Positions 49,593 through 64,000 of a DNA stretch of 64,000 nucleotides are shown piece after piece. This DNA comes from Micromonospora arborensis. GTDB lineage: Bacteria; Actinomycetota; Actinomycetes; Mycobacteriales; Micromonosporaceae. Below the pieces are notes generated by a model that was given only the letters and a program-made list of their open reading frames with translations, did not search any database and was not told where the DNA came from. Each line of letters begins with the position of its first letter. Position 1 is the stretch's first letter. The translations under genes and the position numbers were made by a program. Location: the NCBI RefSeq assembly GCF_003205615.1, contig NZ_PYBV01000011.1:98606-162605 (forward strand), given 5' to 3'.

Positions 49593-49623
49593 GGGTGGTT
49601 GGCGACTGGGCCGCCAACCACCC
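49593..49623 (-). terminator. Stem-loop downstream of tuf
   Basis: Perfect 12-bp stem GGGTGGTTGGCG / CGCCAACCACCC with 7-nt loop, 124 nt after the tuf stop. It may end the str operon transcript or be part of the S10 leader. Confidence 0.5.
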
Positions 49624-49746
49624 CACGCTCGACTGCCTCGTCACCCGGAGGTTCAGCGTAAGCCGAACACAGGCGACGAACTGTCGTTACGCAACCTGAC
49701 TAGTATGCCGCACGACCGGCGGCGGGCCTAATCGGGGTTACCTAGT

Positions 49747-50940
49747 TCACTTGATGATCTTGGTGACGAACCCGGCGCCGACGGTGCGGCCACCCTCGCG
49801 GATCGCGAACTTGAGGTTCTCCTCCATGGCGATGGGCTGGATCAGCTTCACCGACATGGTGGTGTTGTCACCCGGCATGACCATCTCGGTGCCCTCGGGG
49901 AGGGTGACGACACCGGTGACGTCCGTGGTCCGGAAGTAGAACTGCGGGCGGTAGTTCTGGAAGAACGGGGTGTGCCGGCCGCCCTCCTCCTTGGAGAGGA
50001 TGTAGACCGTCGCCTCGAACTCCGTGTGCGGGGTGTTCGAGCCCGGCTTCACGACGACCATGCCGCGCTCGACCTCGTCGCGCTTGGTGCCACGCAGCAG
50101 CAGGCCGACGTTCTCACCTGCGCGGGCGTCGTCCAGGGTCTTCCGGAACATCTCGATCGCGGTGACCTTGGTCTTGAAGCTCTTCTCCTTGATACCGACG
50201 AGCTCAACATCCTCGTTCGGCAGGAGAACGCCGCGCTCCACGCGACCGGTGACGACGGTGCCACGACCGGTGATCGTGAAGACGTCCTCAACCGGCATCA
50301 GGAACGGCATGTCGACCTCGCGCTCCGGCTGCGGGATCGAGGTGTCGACCGCGGTCATCAGGTCCAGCAGCTTGCCGGTCCACTCGGGGTCACCCTCGAG
50401 GGCCTTCAGCGCCGAAACCCGAACGACCGGCAGGTCGTCACCCGGGTACTCCTGCGAGGAGAGCAGCTCACGAACCTCGAGCTCGACGAGCTCCAGGAGC
50501 TCCTCGTCATCGACCATGTCGCTCTTGTTGAGCGCCACGACGATGTACGGCACACCAACCTGACGGGCCAGCAGCACGTGCTCGCGGGTCTGCGGCATCG
50601 GGCCGTCGGTCGCCGCGACCACCAGGATCGCGCCGTCCATCTGCGCGGCACCGGTGATCATGTTCTTGATGTAGTCCGCGTGGCCGGGGCAGTCGACGTG
50701 CGCGTAGTGCCGCGCCTCGGTCTGGTACTCGACGTGCGCGATCGAGATCGTGATACCGCGGGCCTTCTCCTCCGGCGCCTTGTCGATCTCGTCGAACGGC
50801 GTGTAGGGGTTCAGGTCCGGGAACTGGTCGTGCAGGACCTTGGTGATGGCCGCCGTCAGCGTCGTCTTACCGTGGTCGATGTGACCAATGGTGCCGATGT
50901 TGACGTGCGGCTTAGTCCGCTCGAACTTAGCCTTCGCCAC
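49747..50940 (-). CDS. tuf: Elongation factor Tu
   Basis: 397 residues. Delivers aminoacyl-tRNA to the ribosome. G1 GHIDHGKTT, switch region [14 protein letters not shown]3 DCPGHADY, G4 NKSD, and domain 3 ending [18 protein letters not shown] 50940 has AGGAGG 8 nt upstream. A 212-nt gap with a TTCCGGCC/GGCCGGGAA hairpin (about 51015-51035) separates it from fusA. No elfamycin-type substitutions can be judged without a reference alignment. Confidence 0.98.
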   Translation of the reverse strand: MAKAKFERTKPHVNIGTIGHIDHGKTTLTAAITKVLHDQFPDLNPYTPFDEIDKAPEEKARGITISIAHVEYQTEARHYAHVDCPGHADYIKNMITGAAQMDGAILVVAATDGPMPQTREHVLLARQVGVPYIVVALNKSDMVDDEELLELVELEVRELLSSQEYPGDDLPVVRVSALKALEGDPEWTGKLLDLMTAVDTSIPQPEREVDMPFLMPVEDVFTITGRGTVVTGRVERGVLLPNEDVELVGIKEKSFKTKVTAIEMFRKTLDDARAGENVGLLLRGTKRDEVERGMVVVKPGSNTPHTEFEATVYILSKEEGGRHTPFFQNYRPQFYFRTTDVTGVVTLPEGTEMVMPGDNTTMSVKLIQPIAMEENLKFAIREGGRTVGAGFVTKIIK

Positions 50941-51152
50941 TGGTGTCCTCCTGTGGACTTCTTGGTTCGTACGCCCGGCGCGCCGGTCGGCGCTTAGGAC
51001 TCTGTCGACAGCCTTTCCGGCCTGACGGCCGGGAAGCCATTGTGGGTTCTGCGGCGATGAAGCCTACAGGCCCGGTCTCACGCGATCCGATCGTGGTGGC
51101 CGCGAGCGGGTGAACCCTCCCGCGACCAACCACGAATCACCTGCTCAGGGCG

Positions 51153-53249
<2,097 letters not shown>

Positions 53250-53289
53250 TTCAATCCCTACTTATCGTCGTCTCGACTCAACTGGTGGC

Positions 53290-53318
53290 GGTTCCGGCGC
53301 CCGTCGGGCGCCGGAACC
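53290..53318 (-). terminator. Intercistronic hairpin rpsG-fusA
   Basis: Perfect 13-bp stem GGTTCCGGCGCCC / GGGCGCCGGAACC with a 3-nt loop, 6 nt after the rpsG stop. Confidence 0.6.
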
Positions 53319-53324
53319 AGGGTG

Positions 53325-53795
53325 TTACCAGCGGTAGTGCGCGAAGGCCTTGTTGGACTCGGCCATCTTGTGCGTGTCCTCGCGCCGCTTGACGGCGGCA
53401 CCGAGACCGTTGCTCGCGTCCAGCAGCTCGTTCATCAGCCGCTCGACCATGGTCTTCTCACGCCGAGCGCGGGAGTAGGTGACCAGCCAACGCAGGCCCA
53501 GGGTGGTCGCCCGGGTCGGGCGGACCTCGACCGGCACCTGGTAGGTGGCGCCACCGACACGACGGCTGCGCACCTCAAGGGTCGGCTTCACGTTGTCCAT
53601 CGCCCGCTTGAGGGTGACGACCGGGTCGGTGCCGGACTTCTCGCGGCAGCCCTCGAGGGCGGCGTACACGATGGTCTCGGCGAGCTGACGCTTGCCGCGC
53701 AGCAGGATCTTGTTCACCAGCTGGGTGACCAGCGGCGAGTTGTACACCGGGTCAGCGACCAGCGGCCGCCGCGGAGCGGGTCCTTTACGCGGCAT
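53325..53795 (-). CDS. rpsG: 30S ribosomal protein S7
   Basis: 156 residues. [47 protein letters not shown] start at ATG 53795, 1 nt after the rpsL stop; [25 protein letters not shown] and [14 protein letters not shown] end. Nucleates assembly of the 30S head. Confidence 0.98.
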   Translation of the reverse strand: MPRKGPAPRRPLVADPVYNSPLVTQLVNKILLRGKRQLAETIVYAALEGCREKSGTDPVVTLKRAMDNVKPTLEVRSRRVGGATYQVPVEVRPTRATTLGLRWLVTYSRARREKTMVERLMNELLDASNGLGAAVKRREDTHKMAESNKAFAHYRW

Positions 53796-53796
53796 G

Positions 53797-54171
53797 TCAG
53801 CTCTTCTCCTTCTTCGCGCCGTAACGGCTGCGCGCCTGCTTGCGGTTGCGGACACCCTGGGTGTCCAGCGATCCGCGAACGATCTTGTAACGCACGCCGG
53901 GGAGGTCCTTCACCCGGCCGCCGCGAACGAGCACGATCGAGTGCTCCTGCAGGTTGTGACCGACGCCGGGGATGTAGGCGGTCACCTCGATCTGGCTGCT
54001 GAGCTTCACACGAGCGACCTTGCGCAGCGCCGAGTTCGGCTTCTTCGGGGTGGTGGTGTACACGCGGGTGCACACGCCGCGCCGCTGAGGGGAACCCTTC
54101 AGCGCCGGGGTCTTGGTCTTGCTCGTCTTTGCCTGGCGGCCCTTTCGGACCAGCTGCTGGATCGTGGGCAC
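53797..54171 (-). CDS. rpsL: 30S ribosomal protein S12
   Basis: 124 residues, decoding-centre protein. [56 protein letters not shown]: Lys at the position equivalent to K43 (TPKKPNS) and K88 (GRVKDLPG) are the streptomycin-sensitive residues. GTG 54171 follows GGAG 7 nt upstream. Preceded by a leader of nearly 300 nt. Confidence 0.98.
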   Translation of the reverse strand: MPTIQQLVRKGRQAKTSKTKTPALKGSPQRRGVCTRVYTTTPKKPNSALRKVARVKLSSQIEVTAYIPGVGHNLQEHSIVLVRGGRVKDLPGVRYKIVRGSLDTQGVRNRKQARSRYGAKKEKS

Positions 54172-54285
54172 CGGGTTTCTCCGCTCCCTTCGGCCGCATC
54201 CGCGGCCGCGCCGTCTGCTCGTTAACCGGCCTGATGACCGGCTCTCCTACATTCCGACCAGAGCCACCTTGCGGAGACCCCGGCA

Positions 54286-54304
54286 CCCGCGGTCGGGCGT
54301 GTCG
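54286..54304 (-). promoter_or_regulatory. Leader motif shared with rpsJ, str copy
   Basis: Identical over 19 nt to 49475-49493, 115-133 nt upstream of rpsL. Similarity weakly continues on both sides: GAGGGC before it, and GGGGTC...GC.AAG.TGG after it on the transcript strand. Confidence 0.55.
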
Positions 54305-54437
54305 CCCTCTTCACGGTCCCGTTGCGGACGCTTTCGCGTGCGACCGGGTTTGTGTCACCGGCGCGCGGGTCGCCCCGGACCGGATCCTTGGTTTGTCGTG
54401 CCGCCGCCCGGACTCCGGGAACAGCGCACGCACGAGT

Positions 54438-54457
54438 TGCCCGGGCATGCCCGGGCA
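54438..54457 (-). promoter_or_regulatory. Tandem TGCCCGGGCA palindromes at the rpsL transcript start
   Basis: Two adjacent identical 10-bp palindromes, about +2 to +22 relative to the predicted start. As RNA they fold into an 8-bp hairpin with CAUG loop; as DNA they could be an operator. Confidence 0.5.
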
Positions 54458-54466
54458 CAAGGGGAA

Positions 54467-54495
54467 AGAGTACCTACCACAACCGCCCAGGTCAA
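54467..54495 (-). promoter_or_regulatory. Promoter of the str operon (rpsL)
   Basis: Minus strand: -35 TTGACC (54490-54495), 17-nt spacer, -10 TACTCT (54467-54472). A near-consensus housekeeping sigma promoter, predicted start near 54460. Confidence 0.8.
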
Positions 54496-54692
54496 AACGG
54501 AAGGGCCCGGCGACTGTCTCACACCCGCCGGCCGAATCTCGTCCTGCCCCGTCGCCCGCGATGGGCACCTACAGACACAAGTGTACCGGCTTCCCCGGGC
54601 GGCCACCCGTCGCCCCCGGGGGCGGGCGCCAGGAGGATCCCCCGGGAGCTGCGATCAGCCGGCTCAGACACCGGGCCGGCCGGTGATCAGGC

Positions 54693-55541
54693 TCACGTCA
54701 GGGCGAGAAGCAGTGCCAGACCCAGGCCCAGGAGGCTGAGCAGCGCCCCGGCCGCGCCACAACTGATCCCCGCCACCGCCAGCCCTCGGCCGGTGAACCG
54801 GACCGCAGAGGGCGCGGCCGGCCGGCGGATCTGCCGCTGACCGAGCAGACCGGCGACGACCGCCGCCACGCCGGCCAGCAACCCGAGCACCGCGAACGCT
54901 CCGGAAGCCCAGGCCCCACCGTCGTTCGCGAAGGCCACCCCGAAACAGATCACCAGCAGCGAGACCAGGACCGACGCGACCCCGGCCACCAGCGCCCCGA
55001 TGGCCAGCCCGGAGGTGACCGGCGCCACGTCCAGGTGCACGACGCCGAACGGCGTACCAGGCACCGCCTCCACCCGCTTCGGCGGCCGGCGCTGGTCATC
55101 GGTGGGCGGTGGCACCGGATGCGCCGACGGGCCACCCCAGGCGGGGGCATGGCCCGGCGGTGGACCCCAACCGGCCGGCATGCCCGGCCCCGACGACGGC
55201 GGACCCCAACCGGGGGGCGCCGACGCCGGCGGACCCCAACCCGGCGGCGCCGGGGTCGGCGGACCCCAACCCGGCGGCGCCGACGCCGGCGGACCCCAAC
55301 CGGACGGCGTCGGGGTCGCCGGCCCGGAGACCGGGTACGGCTGACCGGAGCCGGGCGGACCGGCCGTGGCCCAGCCGGAGGGCGGCACGGGAGACGGCGA
55401 CGCGCCCCAACCCGGTGCGGACGCGGGTGGGTGCGGCTCGCTGCTCGGGCCGGGTCGCGCCCAGTCGTTCGGCTCGGACGGGGCCGGCGCATCGGGATGG
55501 CCGGCCGGTTCGTCCGCAGGGGGCCGCGCCGGATCCGTCAC
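54693..55541 (-). CDS. Proline-rich membrane protein with DUF4190-like C-terminus
   Basis: 282 residues. Residues 1-165 are cytoplasmic low-complexity sequence with repeated GWGPP(A/T/S) units (SAPPGWGPP repeated about five times). The C-terminal 110 residues hold three or four membrane helices (GLAIGALVAGVASVLVSLLVICFGVAF, AFAVLGLLAGVAAVVAGLLG, GLAVAGISCGAAGALLSLLGLGLALLLAL), the layout of DUF4190-type proteins. GTG 55541 has AGGAGG 5 nt upstream. Located between rpoC and rpsL; function unknown. Confidence 0.8.
   Translation of the reverse strand: MTDPARPPADEPAGHPDAPAPSEPNDWARPGPSSEPHPPASAPGWGASPSPVPPSGWATAGPPGSGQPYPVSGPATPTPSGWGPPASAPPGWGPPTPAPPGWGPPASAPPGWGPPSSGPGMPAGWGPPPGHAPAWGGPSAHPVPPPTDDQRRPPKRVEAVPGTPFGVVHLDVAPVTSGLAIGALVAGVASVLVSLLVICFGVAFANDGGAWASGAFAVLGLLAGVAAVVAGLLGQRQIRRPAAPSAVRFTGRGLAVAGISCGAAGALLSLLGLGLALLLALT
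55195..55312 (-). repeat. 30-bp coding repeats (GWGPP units)
   Basis: Four to five near-identical units containing GGCGGACCCCAACC on the plus strand encode PPGWGPP(A/T)(S/P)A. Differences are few, suggesting recent expansion. Confidence 0.75.
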
Positions 55542-55641
55542 GAGGTCCTCCTGTCGAAAGGCCGCCACCACCGCACGGCGGACACCGGCCAGGCTACCGC
55601 CGAGAGTGCCGCCGCCCGCGCCGGGCGCGGCCACGGGCGGC

Positions 55642-56010
55642 TCAGTCCATGTTCGCCGGGTAGTCGTGGCCGAATGGGGTGCCGGCCATCCGCACGACCC
55701 CGATCACCACCACGGCCACCACACTGACGGCGACCAACACCAGGCCGGCCCAGGCCATCTGCTCACCCCGCCGCAGCCAGGCCCCGCCGGTCAGGAAACC
55801 CCCCGAGGAGTACGCCTCGCGGCGTGCCTGCCTGGCCAGTTGCAGCGCCACGGTCGCCGGCACCACCCCGCCGATGAACAGCCCGGTGAGCAGGCCGAGC
55901 AGCCCCAGCGCGAAAACCGCCCGCGCCTTCGTGGCGCGGGCCGGATCCGGGTCCAGCGGGTGGCGCAGGCCCTCCTGCGCGACGGACACCTGCCCGGGTG
56001 CGGTCGTCAT
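55642..56010 (-). CDS. Small two-helix membrane protein
   Basis: 122 residues, family not recognised. Acidic N-terminus, helix 1 ARAVFALGLLGLLTGLFIGGVVPATVAL, basic loop RQARREAYSSGGFLTGGAWLRRGEQ, helix 2 AWAGLVLVAVSVVAVVVIGVVRMA, short tail. The layout resembles the membrane part of the neighbouring 54693 gene, so they may be related. It follows the rpoC terminator by about 45 nt; own promoter likely. Confidence 0.75.
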   Translation of the reverse strand: MTTAPGQVSVAQEGLRHPLDPDPARATKARAVFALGLLGLLTGLFIGGVVPATVALQLARQARREAYSSGGFLTGGAWLRRGEQMAWAGLVLVAVSVVAVVVIGVVRMAGTPFGHDYPANMD

Positions 56011-56055
56011 TCCCCCATCATGCCGAACTCGGACCGGGGGTGGGTGGGTCCGGAC

Positions 56056-56093
56056 GCGACGAGGCCCCCGGCGGATGCCGGGGGCCTCGTCGC
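56056..56093 (-). terminator. Terminator of rpoBC
   Basis: Perfect 17-bp stem beginning GCGACGAGGCCCCCGGC with a 4-nt loop, 12 nt after the rpoC stop. Confidence 0.8.
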
Positions 56094-56105
56094 GTGACTT
56101 GGTGC

Positions 56106-59996
<3,891 letters not shown>

Positions 59997-60039
59997 TATG
60001 TCCCCTATGTCGTCGTCTGTACTGCTAATTCTCGGGTGG

Positions 60040-60069
60040 GGTCGGGGGCCGGCTGACCGGCCCCCGACC
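60040..60069 (-). terminator. Intercistronic hairpin rpoB-rpoC
   Basis: Perfect 13-bp stem GGTCGGGGGCCGG / CCGGCCCCCGACC with CTGA loop, 8 nt after the rpoB stop. Probably partial attenuation or mRNA processing, since rpoC must be expressed. Confidence 0.6.
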
Positions 60070-60076
60070 GCTCACC

Positions 60077-63000
60077 TCAGACCTCTTCGACCGAGCTCGG
60101 CTCGCGCCGGGACAGGTCGATGCCCAGCTCCTCAGCGGCCCGGAACACCTCGTCGTCGGTCTCGCGCATCTCCAGGGCCACGCCGTCGCTGGAGAGCACC
60201 TCAACGTTGAGGCACAGCGACTGCAGCTCCTTGAGCAGCACCTTGAACGACTCCGGGATGCCCGGCTCCGGGATGTTCTCGCCCTTGACGATGGCCTCGT
60301 AGACCTTCACCCGGCCGAGCACGTCGTCGGACTTGATCGTGAGCAGCTCCTGCAGGGCGTACGCGGCGCCGTACGCCTGCATCGCCCAGCACTCCATCTC
60401 ACCGAAACGCTGACCACCGAACTGCGCCTTACCACCCAGCGGCTGCTGCGTGATCATCGAGTACGGGCCGGTCGACCGAGCGTGGATCTTGTCGTCGACC
60501 AGGTGGTTGAGCTTCAGGATGTAGATGTAGCCGACCGCGATCGGGTCCGGCAGAGGCTCACCGGAACGACCGTCGAACAGCTGCGCCTTGCCGCTGGAAC
60601 CGATCAGCTGGTTGCCGTCACGGTTGGGCAGCGTGGACGCCAGCAGGCCGGAGATCTCGGCCTCCCGGGCGCCGTCGAAGACCGGGGTGGCCACGTTCGT
60701 GTCACCCTCGGACTCGTGCGCGTCGATCGAGCGCAGCTGCCGCTTCCAATCGGCGTCGTCGCCTTCGACCTTCCAACCGGTCTTGGCGACCCAACCGAGG
60801 TGGGTCTCCAGCACCTGGCCGATGTTCATCCGGCTCGGCACACCCAGCGGGTTGAGCACGATGTCGACCGGGGTGCCGTCCTCCAGGAACGGCATGTCCT
60901 CGATCGGCAGGATCTTCGAGATGACACCCTTGTTGCCGTGCCGGCCGGCGAGCTTGTCGCCGTCCTGGATCTTGCGCTTCTGGGCGACGTAGACCCGCAC
61001 CAGCTCGTTGACACCCGGCGGCAGCTCGTCGCCGTCCTCGCGGGAGAACGTCCGCACACCGATGACCGTGCCGGTCTCGCCGTGCGGCACCTTCAGCGAG
61101 GTGTCCCGAACCTCGCGCGCCTTCTCACCGAAGATCGCGCGGAGCAGTCGCTCCTCCGGGGTCAGCTCGGTCTCACCCTTGGGCGTGACCTTGCCGACCA
61201 GGATGTCACCGGGGACGACCTCGGCACCGATCCGGATGATGCCGCGCTCGTCGAGGTCAGCGAGCATTTCCTCGCTGACGTTCGGGATGTCGCGGGTGAT
61301 CTCCTCCGGGCCGAGCTTGGTGTCCCGAGCGTCGACCTCGTGCTCCTCGATGTGGATCGAGGTGAGCACGTCCTGCTGCACGAGGCGCTGCGACAGGATG
61401 ATCGCGTCCTCGTAGTTGTGCCCCTCCCAGGTCATGAAGGCCACGAGCAGGTTGCGCCCGAGCGCCATCTCGCCCTCGTCGGTGCACGGCCCGTCGGCGA
61501 TGACCTGACCGGCCTCGACGCGGTCGCCCTCGAAGACCACCGGCTTCTGGTTGACGCAGGAGCCGGCGTTGGAGCGGCGGAACTTGTGCAGCAGGTACGT
61601 CCGGCGGTGGCCGTCATCCTGGTGGATGGTGACGTAGTCGGCGCAGAGATCCTCGATCACACCGCCGACCTCGGCGACAACCACGTCGCCAGCGTCGACC
61701 GCGGCCCGGTATTCCATGCCCGTGCCCACGAGCGGCGCCTCGGCCTTGACCAGCGGCACCGCCTGGCGCTGCATGTTCGCGCCCATCAGTGCCCGGTTGG
61801 CGTCGTCGTGCTCGAGGAACGGGATCATGGCGGTCGCGACCGAGGTCATCTGCCGGGGCGAGACGTCCATGTAGTCGACGGCGCTGGGGACGACGTCCTC
61901 GGTCTCGCCGCCCTTACGACGGCAGAGAACCCGGTCCTCGGCGAACGTGCCGTCAGCCTTCAGCGGCGCGTTGGCCTGGGCCTTGACGAACCGGTCCTCC
62001 TCGTCCGCGGTCAGGTAGTCGATCTGGTCGGTGACCCGACCCTCGACGACCTTCCGGTACGGCGTCTCGATGAAGCCGAACGGGTTGACCCGGGCGAAGG
62101 TGGACAGCGCGCCGATCAGGCCGATGTTCGGGCCTTCCGGCGTCTCGATCGGGCACATCCGGCCGTAGTGGGACGGGTGCACGTCGCGGACCTCGAAGCC
62201 GGCCCGCTCCCGGGACAGACCACCCGGGCCGAGCGCGCTCAGCCGGCGCCGGTGGGTGAGACCCGCCAGCGGGTTGGTCTGGTCCATGAACTGGGACAAC
62301 TGGGACGTCCCGAAGAACTCCTTGATCGCCGCCACCACCGGGCGGATGTTGATCAGGGTCTGCGGGGTGATCGCCTCGACGTCCTGCGTGGTCATCCGCT
62401 CGCGGACGACCCGCTCCATCCGGGACAGGCCGACTCGGACCTGGTTCTGGATCAGCTCACCCACGGTACGCAGGCGACGGTTGCCGAAGTGGTCGATGTC
62501 GTCGGCCTCGTAGCCGTCCTCACCGGCGTGCAGCCGGCACAGGTACTCCACGGTGGCAACGATGTCGTCCTCGGTCAGCGTGCCGGTGGTGATCGGCACG
62601 TCGACTTCGAGCTTCTTGTTGAACTTGTAGCGCCCGACCTTGGCGACGTCGTACCTCTTCGGGTTGAAGAAGAGGTTGTCGAGCAGGGTCTGGGCGTTCT
62701 CACGCGTCGGCGGCTCGCCAGGGCGCAGCTTGCGGTAGATGTCTAGCAGGGCCTCGTCCTGGCCGGCGATGTGGTCCTTCTCGAGCGTGGTCATCAGCAG
62801 CTCGGACCAGCCGAACCGCTCACGGATCCGCTCGGCCGACCAGCCGATGGCCTTGAGCAGGACGGTGACGGCCTGCCGACGCTTACGGTCGATGCGAACG
62901 CCGACCGTGTCGCGCTTGTCGATGTCAAACTCCAGCCAGGCACCCCGACTCGGGATGACCTTGACGCTGGAGAGGTCGCGGTCGGAGGTCTTGTCCGGCT

Positions 63001-63508
63001 GCTTGTCGAAGTACACGCCCGGAGACCGGACGAGCTGGCTGACCACGACGCGCTCGGTGCCGTTGATGACGAAGGTGCCCTTGGGCGTCATCATCGGGAA
63101 GTCACCCATGAACACCGTCTGGCTCTTGATCTCGCCAGTGGTGTTGTTGGTGAACTCCGCGGTCACGAAGAGCGGAGCGCAGTAGGTCAGGTCCTTCTCC
63201 TTGCACTCCTCGATCGAGGCCTTGACCTCGTCGAAGCGCGGCGCTGAGAAGGAGAGCGACATGGTGCCGGAGAAGTCCTCAATGGGACTGATCTCTTCAA
63301 GGATCTCCGCGAGACCCGAGCGTGCGTGCGGGTCGTCCGCCGACCGGCCCTGCCAAGCCTCGTTGCCGACGAGCCAGTCGAAGGACTCGTTCTGGATGGC
63401 AAGGAGGTTGGGGACCTCGAGGTGTTCGGTGATCCTGCCGAATGAAACTCGGCGGGGAGCGAATGCGCTCGACGTACGACTGGTCTTCGCAGGGCGGGAA
63501 GCTGCCAA
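60077..63508 (-). CDS. rpoB: RNA polymerase subunit beta
   Basis: 1143 residues. The rifampicin region [40 protein letters not shown] is wild-type at the Asp, His and Ser hot spots, so sensitivity is expected. Other marks: [52 protein letters not shown] and the C-terminal [31 protein letters not shown] 63508 follows GGAAGGA; the longer frame upstream lacks conserved sequence and crosses the promoter. Confidence 0.97.
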   Translation of the reverse strand: MAASRPAKTSRTSSAFAPRRVSFGRITEHLEVPNLLAIQNESFDWLVGNEAWQGRSADDPHARSGLAEILEEISPIEDFSGTMSLSFSAPRFDEVKASIEECKEKDLTYCAPLFVTAEFTNNTTGEIKSQTVFMGDFPMMTPKGTFVINGTERVVVSQLVRSPGVYFDKQPDKTSDRDLSSVKVIPSRGAWLEFDIDKRDTVGVRIDRKRRQAVTVLLKAIGWSAERIRERFGWSELLMTTLEKDHIAGQDEALLDIYRKLRPGEPPTRENAQTLLDNLFFNPKRYDVAKVGRYKFNKKLEVDVPITTGTLTEDDIVATVEYLCRLHAGEDGYEADDIDHFGNRRLRTVGELIQNQVRVGLSRMERVVRERMTTQDVEAITPQTLINIRPVVAAIKEFFGTSQLSQFMDQTNPLAGLTHRRRLSALGPGGLSRERAGFEVRDVHPSHYGRMCPIETPEGPNIGLIGALSTFARVNPFGFIETPYRKVVEGRVTDQIDYLTADEEDRFVKAQANAPLKADGTFAEDRVLCRRKGGETEDVVPSAVDYMDVSPRQMTSVATAMIPFLEHDDANRALMGANMQRQAVPLVKAEAPLVGTGMEYRAAVDAGDVVVAEVGGVIEDLCADYVTIHQDDGHRRTYLLHKFRRSNAGSCVNQKPVVFEGDRVEAGQVIADGPCTDEGEMALGRNLLVAFMTWEGHNYEDAIILSQRLVQQDVLTSIHIEEHEVDARDTKLGPEEITRDIPNVSEEMLADLDERGIIRIGAEVVPGDILVGKVTPKGETELTPEERLLRAIFGEKAREVRDTSLKVPHGETGTVIGVRTFSREDGDELPPGVNELVRVYVAQKRKIQDGDKLAGRHGNKGVISKILPIEDMPFLEDGTPVDIVLNPLGVPSRMNIGQVLETHLGWVAKTGWKVEGDDADWKRQLRSIDAHESEGDTNVATPVFDGAREAEISGLLASTLPNRDGNQLIGSSGKAQLFDGRSGEPLPDPIAVGYIYILKLNHLVDDKIHARSTGPYSMITQQPLGGKAQFGGQRFGEMECWAMQAYGAAYALQELLTIKSDDVLGRVKVYEAIVKGENIPEPGIPESFKVLLKELQSLCLNVEVLSSDGVALEMRETDDEVFRAAEELGIDLSRREPSSVEEV

Positions 63509-63575
63509 GATGCGTCCTTCCGAGGACCGGTGCTGCAGAACGGCTGGTACGCGTGCACTCCAATGACCCCACCAG

Positions 63576-63597
63576 AAATATCCGTAAACGGACATTT
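63576..63597. promoter_or_regulatory. AT-rich palindrome in the rpoB leader
   Basis: Arms AAATATCCGT and ACGGACATTT around AA pair with a single mismatch. It is markedly AT-rich for this genome and lies about 40 nt downstream of the predicted rpoB transcription start. Confidence 0.45.
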
Positions 63598-63635
63598 CCG
63601 AGCAGGGGTCAAGTCGGAAGGCAGCGCAAACTAGC

Positions 63636-63664
63636 AGTGTAGCCGAGAGGCTAACCGCTGTCCA
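63636..63664 (-). promoter_or_regulatory. Promoter of rpoBC
   Basis: Minus strand: -35 TGGACA (63659-63664), 17-nt spacer, -10 TACACT (63636-63641). Predicted start near 63629, leader of about 120 nt to the TTG start. Confidence 0.7.
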
Positions 63665-64000
63665 GCCCACCCCGCAGGTCGTTTGCGGAACGCGCCTCGG
63701 CCCCCGTAAACCGGGGTCTGCCGGGCCGCTCGGAACGCAACGTCCCCACGGGCCGCTCGGGTCGACGCGGCGATGGTGCCGCCGCTGTCATACCCACATC
63801 GTGGCCGTCGCAAGCGCGGTGTCTTGCTGGGTGTCAGCGTGCCTGGCAGCCCGGGGCCGCGTCAAGGGCCGGCATCCGGGTTGACGCTTCTTTCCCACCG
63901 GAGGGCGACCCGCGACGCTCGAACGGGTCGCCGGCGCCGGTGGTCGGAGCCCAGCTCAGGACCGTTCGGCGCCACGCACACCAACACGGCGGGCGGGGGG

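Larger units (their letters stand above)
49397..49746 (-). promoter_or_regulatory. Long leader of the S10 operon
   Basis: 350 nt between tuf and rpsJ, no coding frame. From the tuf side: a weak -10 candidate TACGCT (49655-49660), a 12-bp stem-loop (49593-49623), a 19-nt motif identical to one in the rpsL leader (49475-49493), and a GCCTGTACC/GGTACAGGC hairpin (49439-49460) about 40 nt before rpsJ. Taken together it looks like a structured regulatory leader. Confidence 0.5.
54172..54692 (-). promoter_or_regulatory. str operon promoter region and long leader
   Basis: 521 nt without a believable gene, although several frames are open. It contains a strong promoter (54467-54495), a tandem palindrome at the predicted transcript start (54438-54457), the motif shared with the S10 leader (54286-54304), and a further TACACT -10-like box near 54578-54583 with no good -35. 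The predicted leader is about 290 nt. Confidence 0.6.
63509..64000 (-). other. rpoB upstream region to the window edge
   Basis: 492 nt. It contains the rpoB promoter (63636-63664), a 22-bp palindrome in the leader (63576-63597) and a GGCGACCCG/CGGGTCGCC hairpin (63904-63932) that may end the next gene upstream. In actinobacteria rplJ-rplL usually lie upstream, but no rplL end is visible here. I see no gene from 63670 to the edge. Confidence 0.5.

Noticed and set aside
49397..49746. tRNA gene in the tuf-rpsJ gap
   Set aside because: Stem-loops are present but no T-loop GTTCRANYC with matching acceptor and D arms was found.
54113..54739. Several 80-208 codon frames upstream of rpsL on both strands
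   Set aside because: They overlap one another, have Arg/Pro-rich composition and no ribosome sites, and cross the str promoter and leader.
60482..62746. 754-codon open frame antisense to rpoB
   Set aside because: Same reason: shadow of rpoB.
63631..63813. 60-codon minus-strand frame upstream of rpoB
   Set aside because: It spans the rpoB promoter, has no ribosome site, and its composition is not protein-like.

Overview
The window is very GC-rich actinobacterial DNA. The gene content fits Micromonosporaceae, most likely Micromonospora or a close relative: a nitrate/nitrite-sensing (NIT) type histidine kinase, F420-dependent luciferase-like oxidoreductase, GTG/TTG starts, near-saturated G/C at third codon positions, and the classical actinobacterial order of the rpoBC-str-S10-spc-alpha ribosomal superoperon. 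The genus is inferred from content and style and was not tested by a search.

Left third (1-12.2 kb), accessory and transport genes. A NIT-domain sensor kinase runs off the left edge and is divergent from a lipoprotein substrate-binding protein. Next is a divergently arranged importer locus: a NitT/TauT-type permease and binding protein on the minus strand, and the ATPase, an F420-type LLM oxidoreductase and a small cupin on the plus strand. The last three genes are translationally coupled. The substrate is unknown, but the layout suggests uptake followed by oxidation. A 976-residue membrane protein with a huge low-complexity tail follows.

Thiamine locus (12.4-18.6 kb, minus strand). A promoter and a TPP riboswitch precede a tightly packed operon thiE-thiO-thiS-thiG-thiE2-thiD-thiC, in which nearly all genes overlap. 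The internal thiE paralogue carries a dispersed-type palindrome inside each end of its reading frame. One palindrome shares a conserved 26-nt loop core with a second copy 10 kb away.

Middle (18.8-30.6 kb). A 1946-residue secreted multidomain protein is followed by a small anchored secreted protein and an aldo/keto reductase. Then comes a coupled trio (nucleotidyltransferase, ABC-F ATPase, RsmC-like methyltransferase) and a single-pass membrane protein read from an apparently leaderless start.

Right half (30.6-64 kb), all minus strand, read from high to low coordinates: rpoB-rpoC, two small membrane proteins, rpsL-rpsG-fusA-tuf, the S10 operon (rpsJ to rpsQ), the spc operon (rplN to rplO, then secY-adk-map), a DUF1707 protein, then infA-rpmJ-rpsM-rpsK-rpsD-rpoA-rplQ and truA. 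It encodes most core translation and transcription proteins. Points of interest are non-coding: good sigma-70-like promoters for rpoB, rpsL and infA; long leaders before rpsL and rpsJ that share a 19-nt identical motif; and a series of perfect GC-rich hairpins between genes inside the operons. No tRNA, rRNA, CRISPR, IS element or phage gene was seen.
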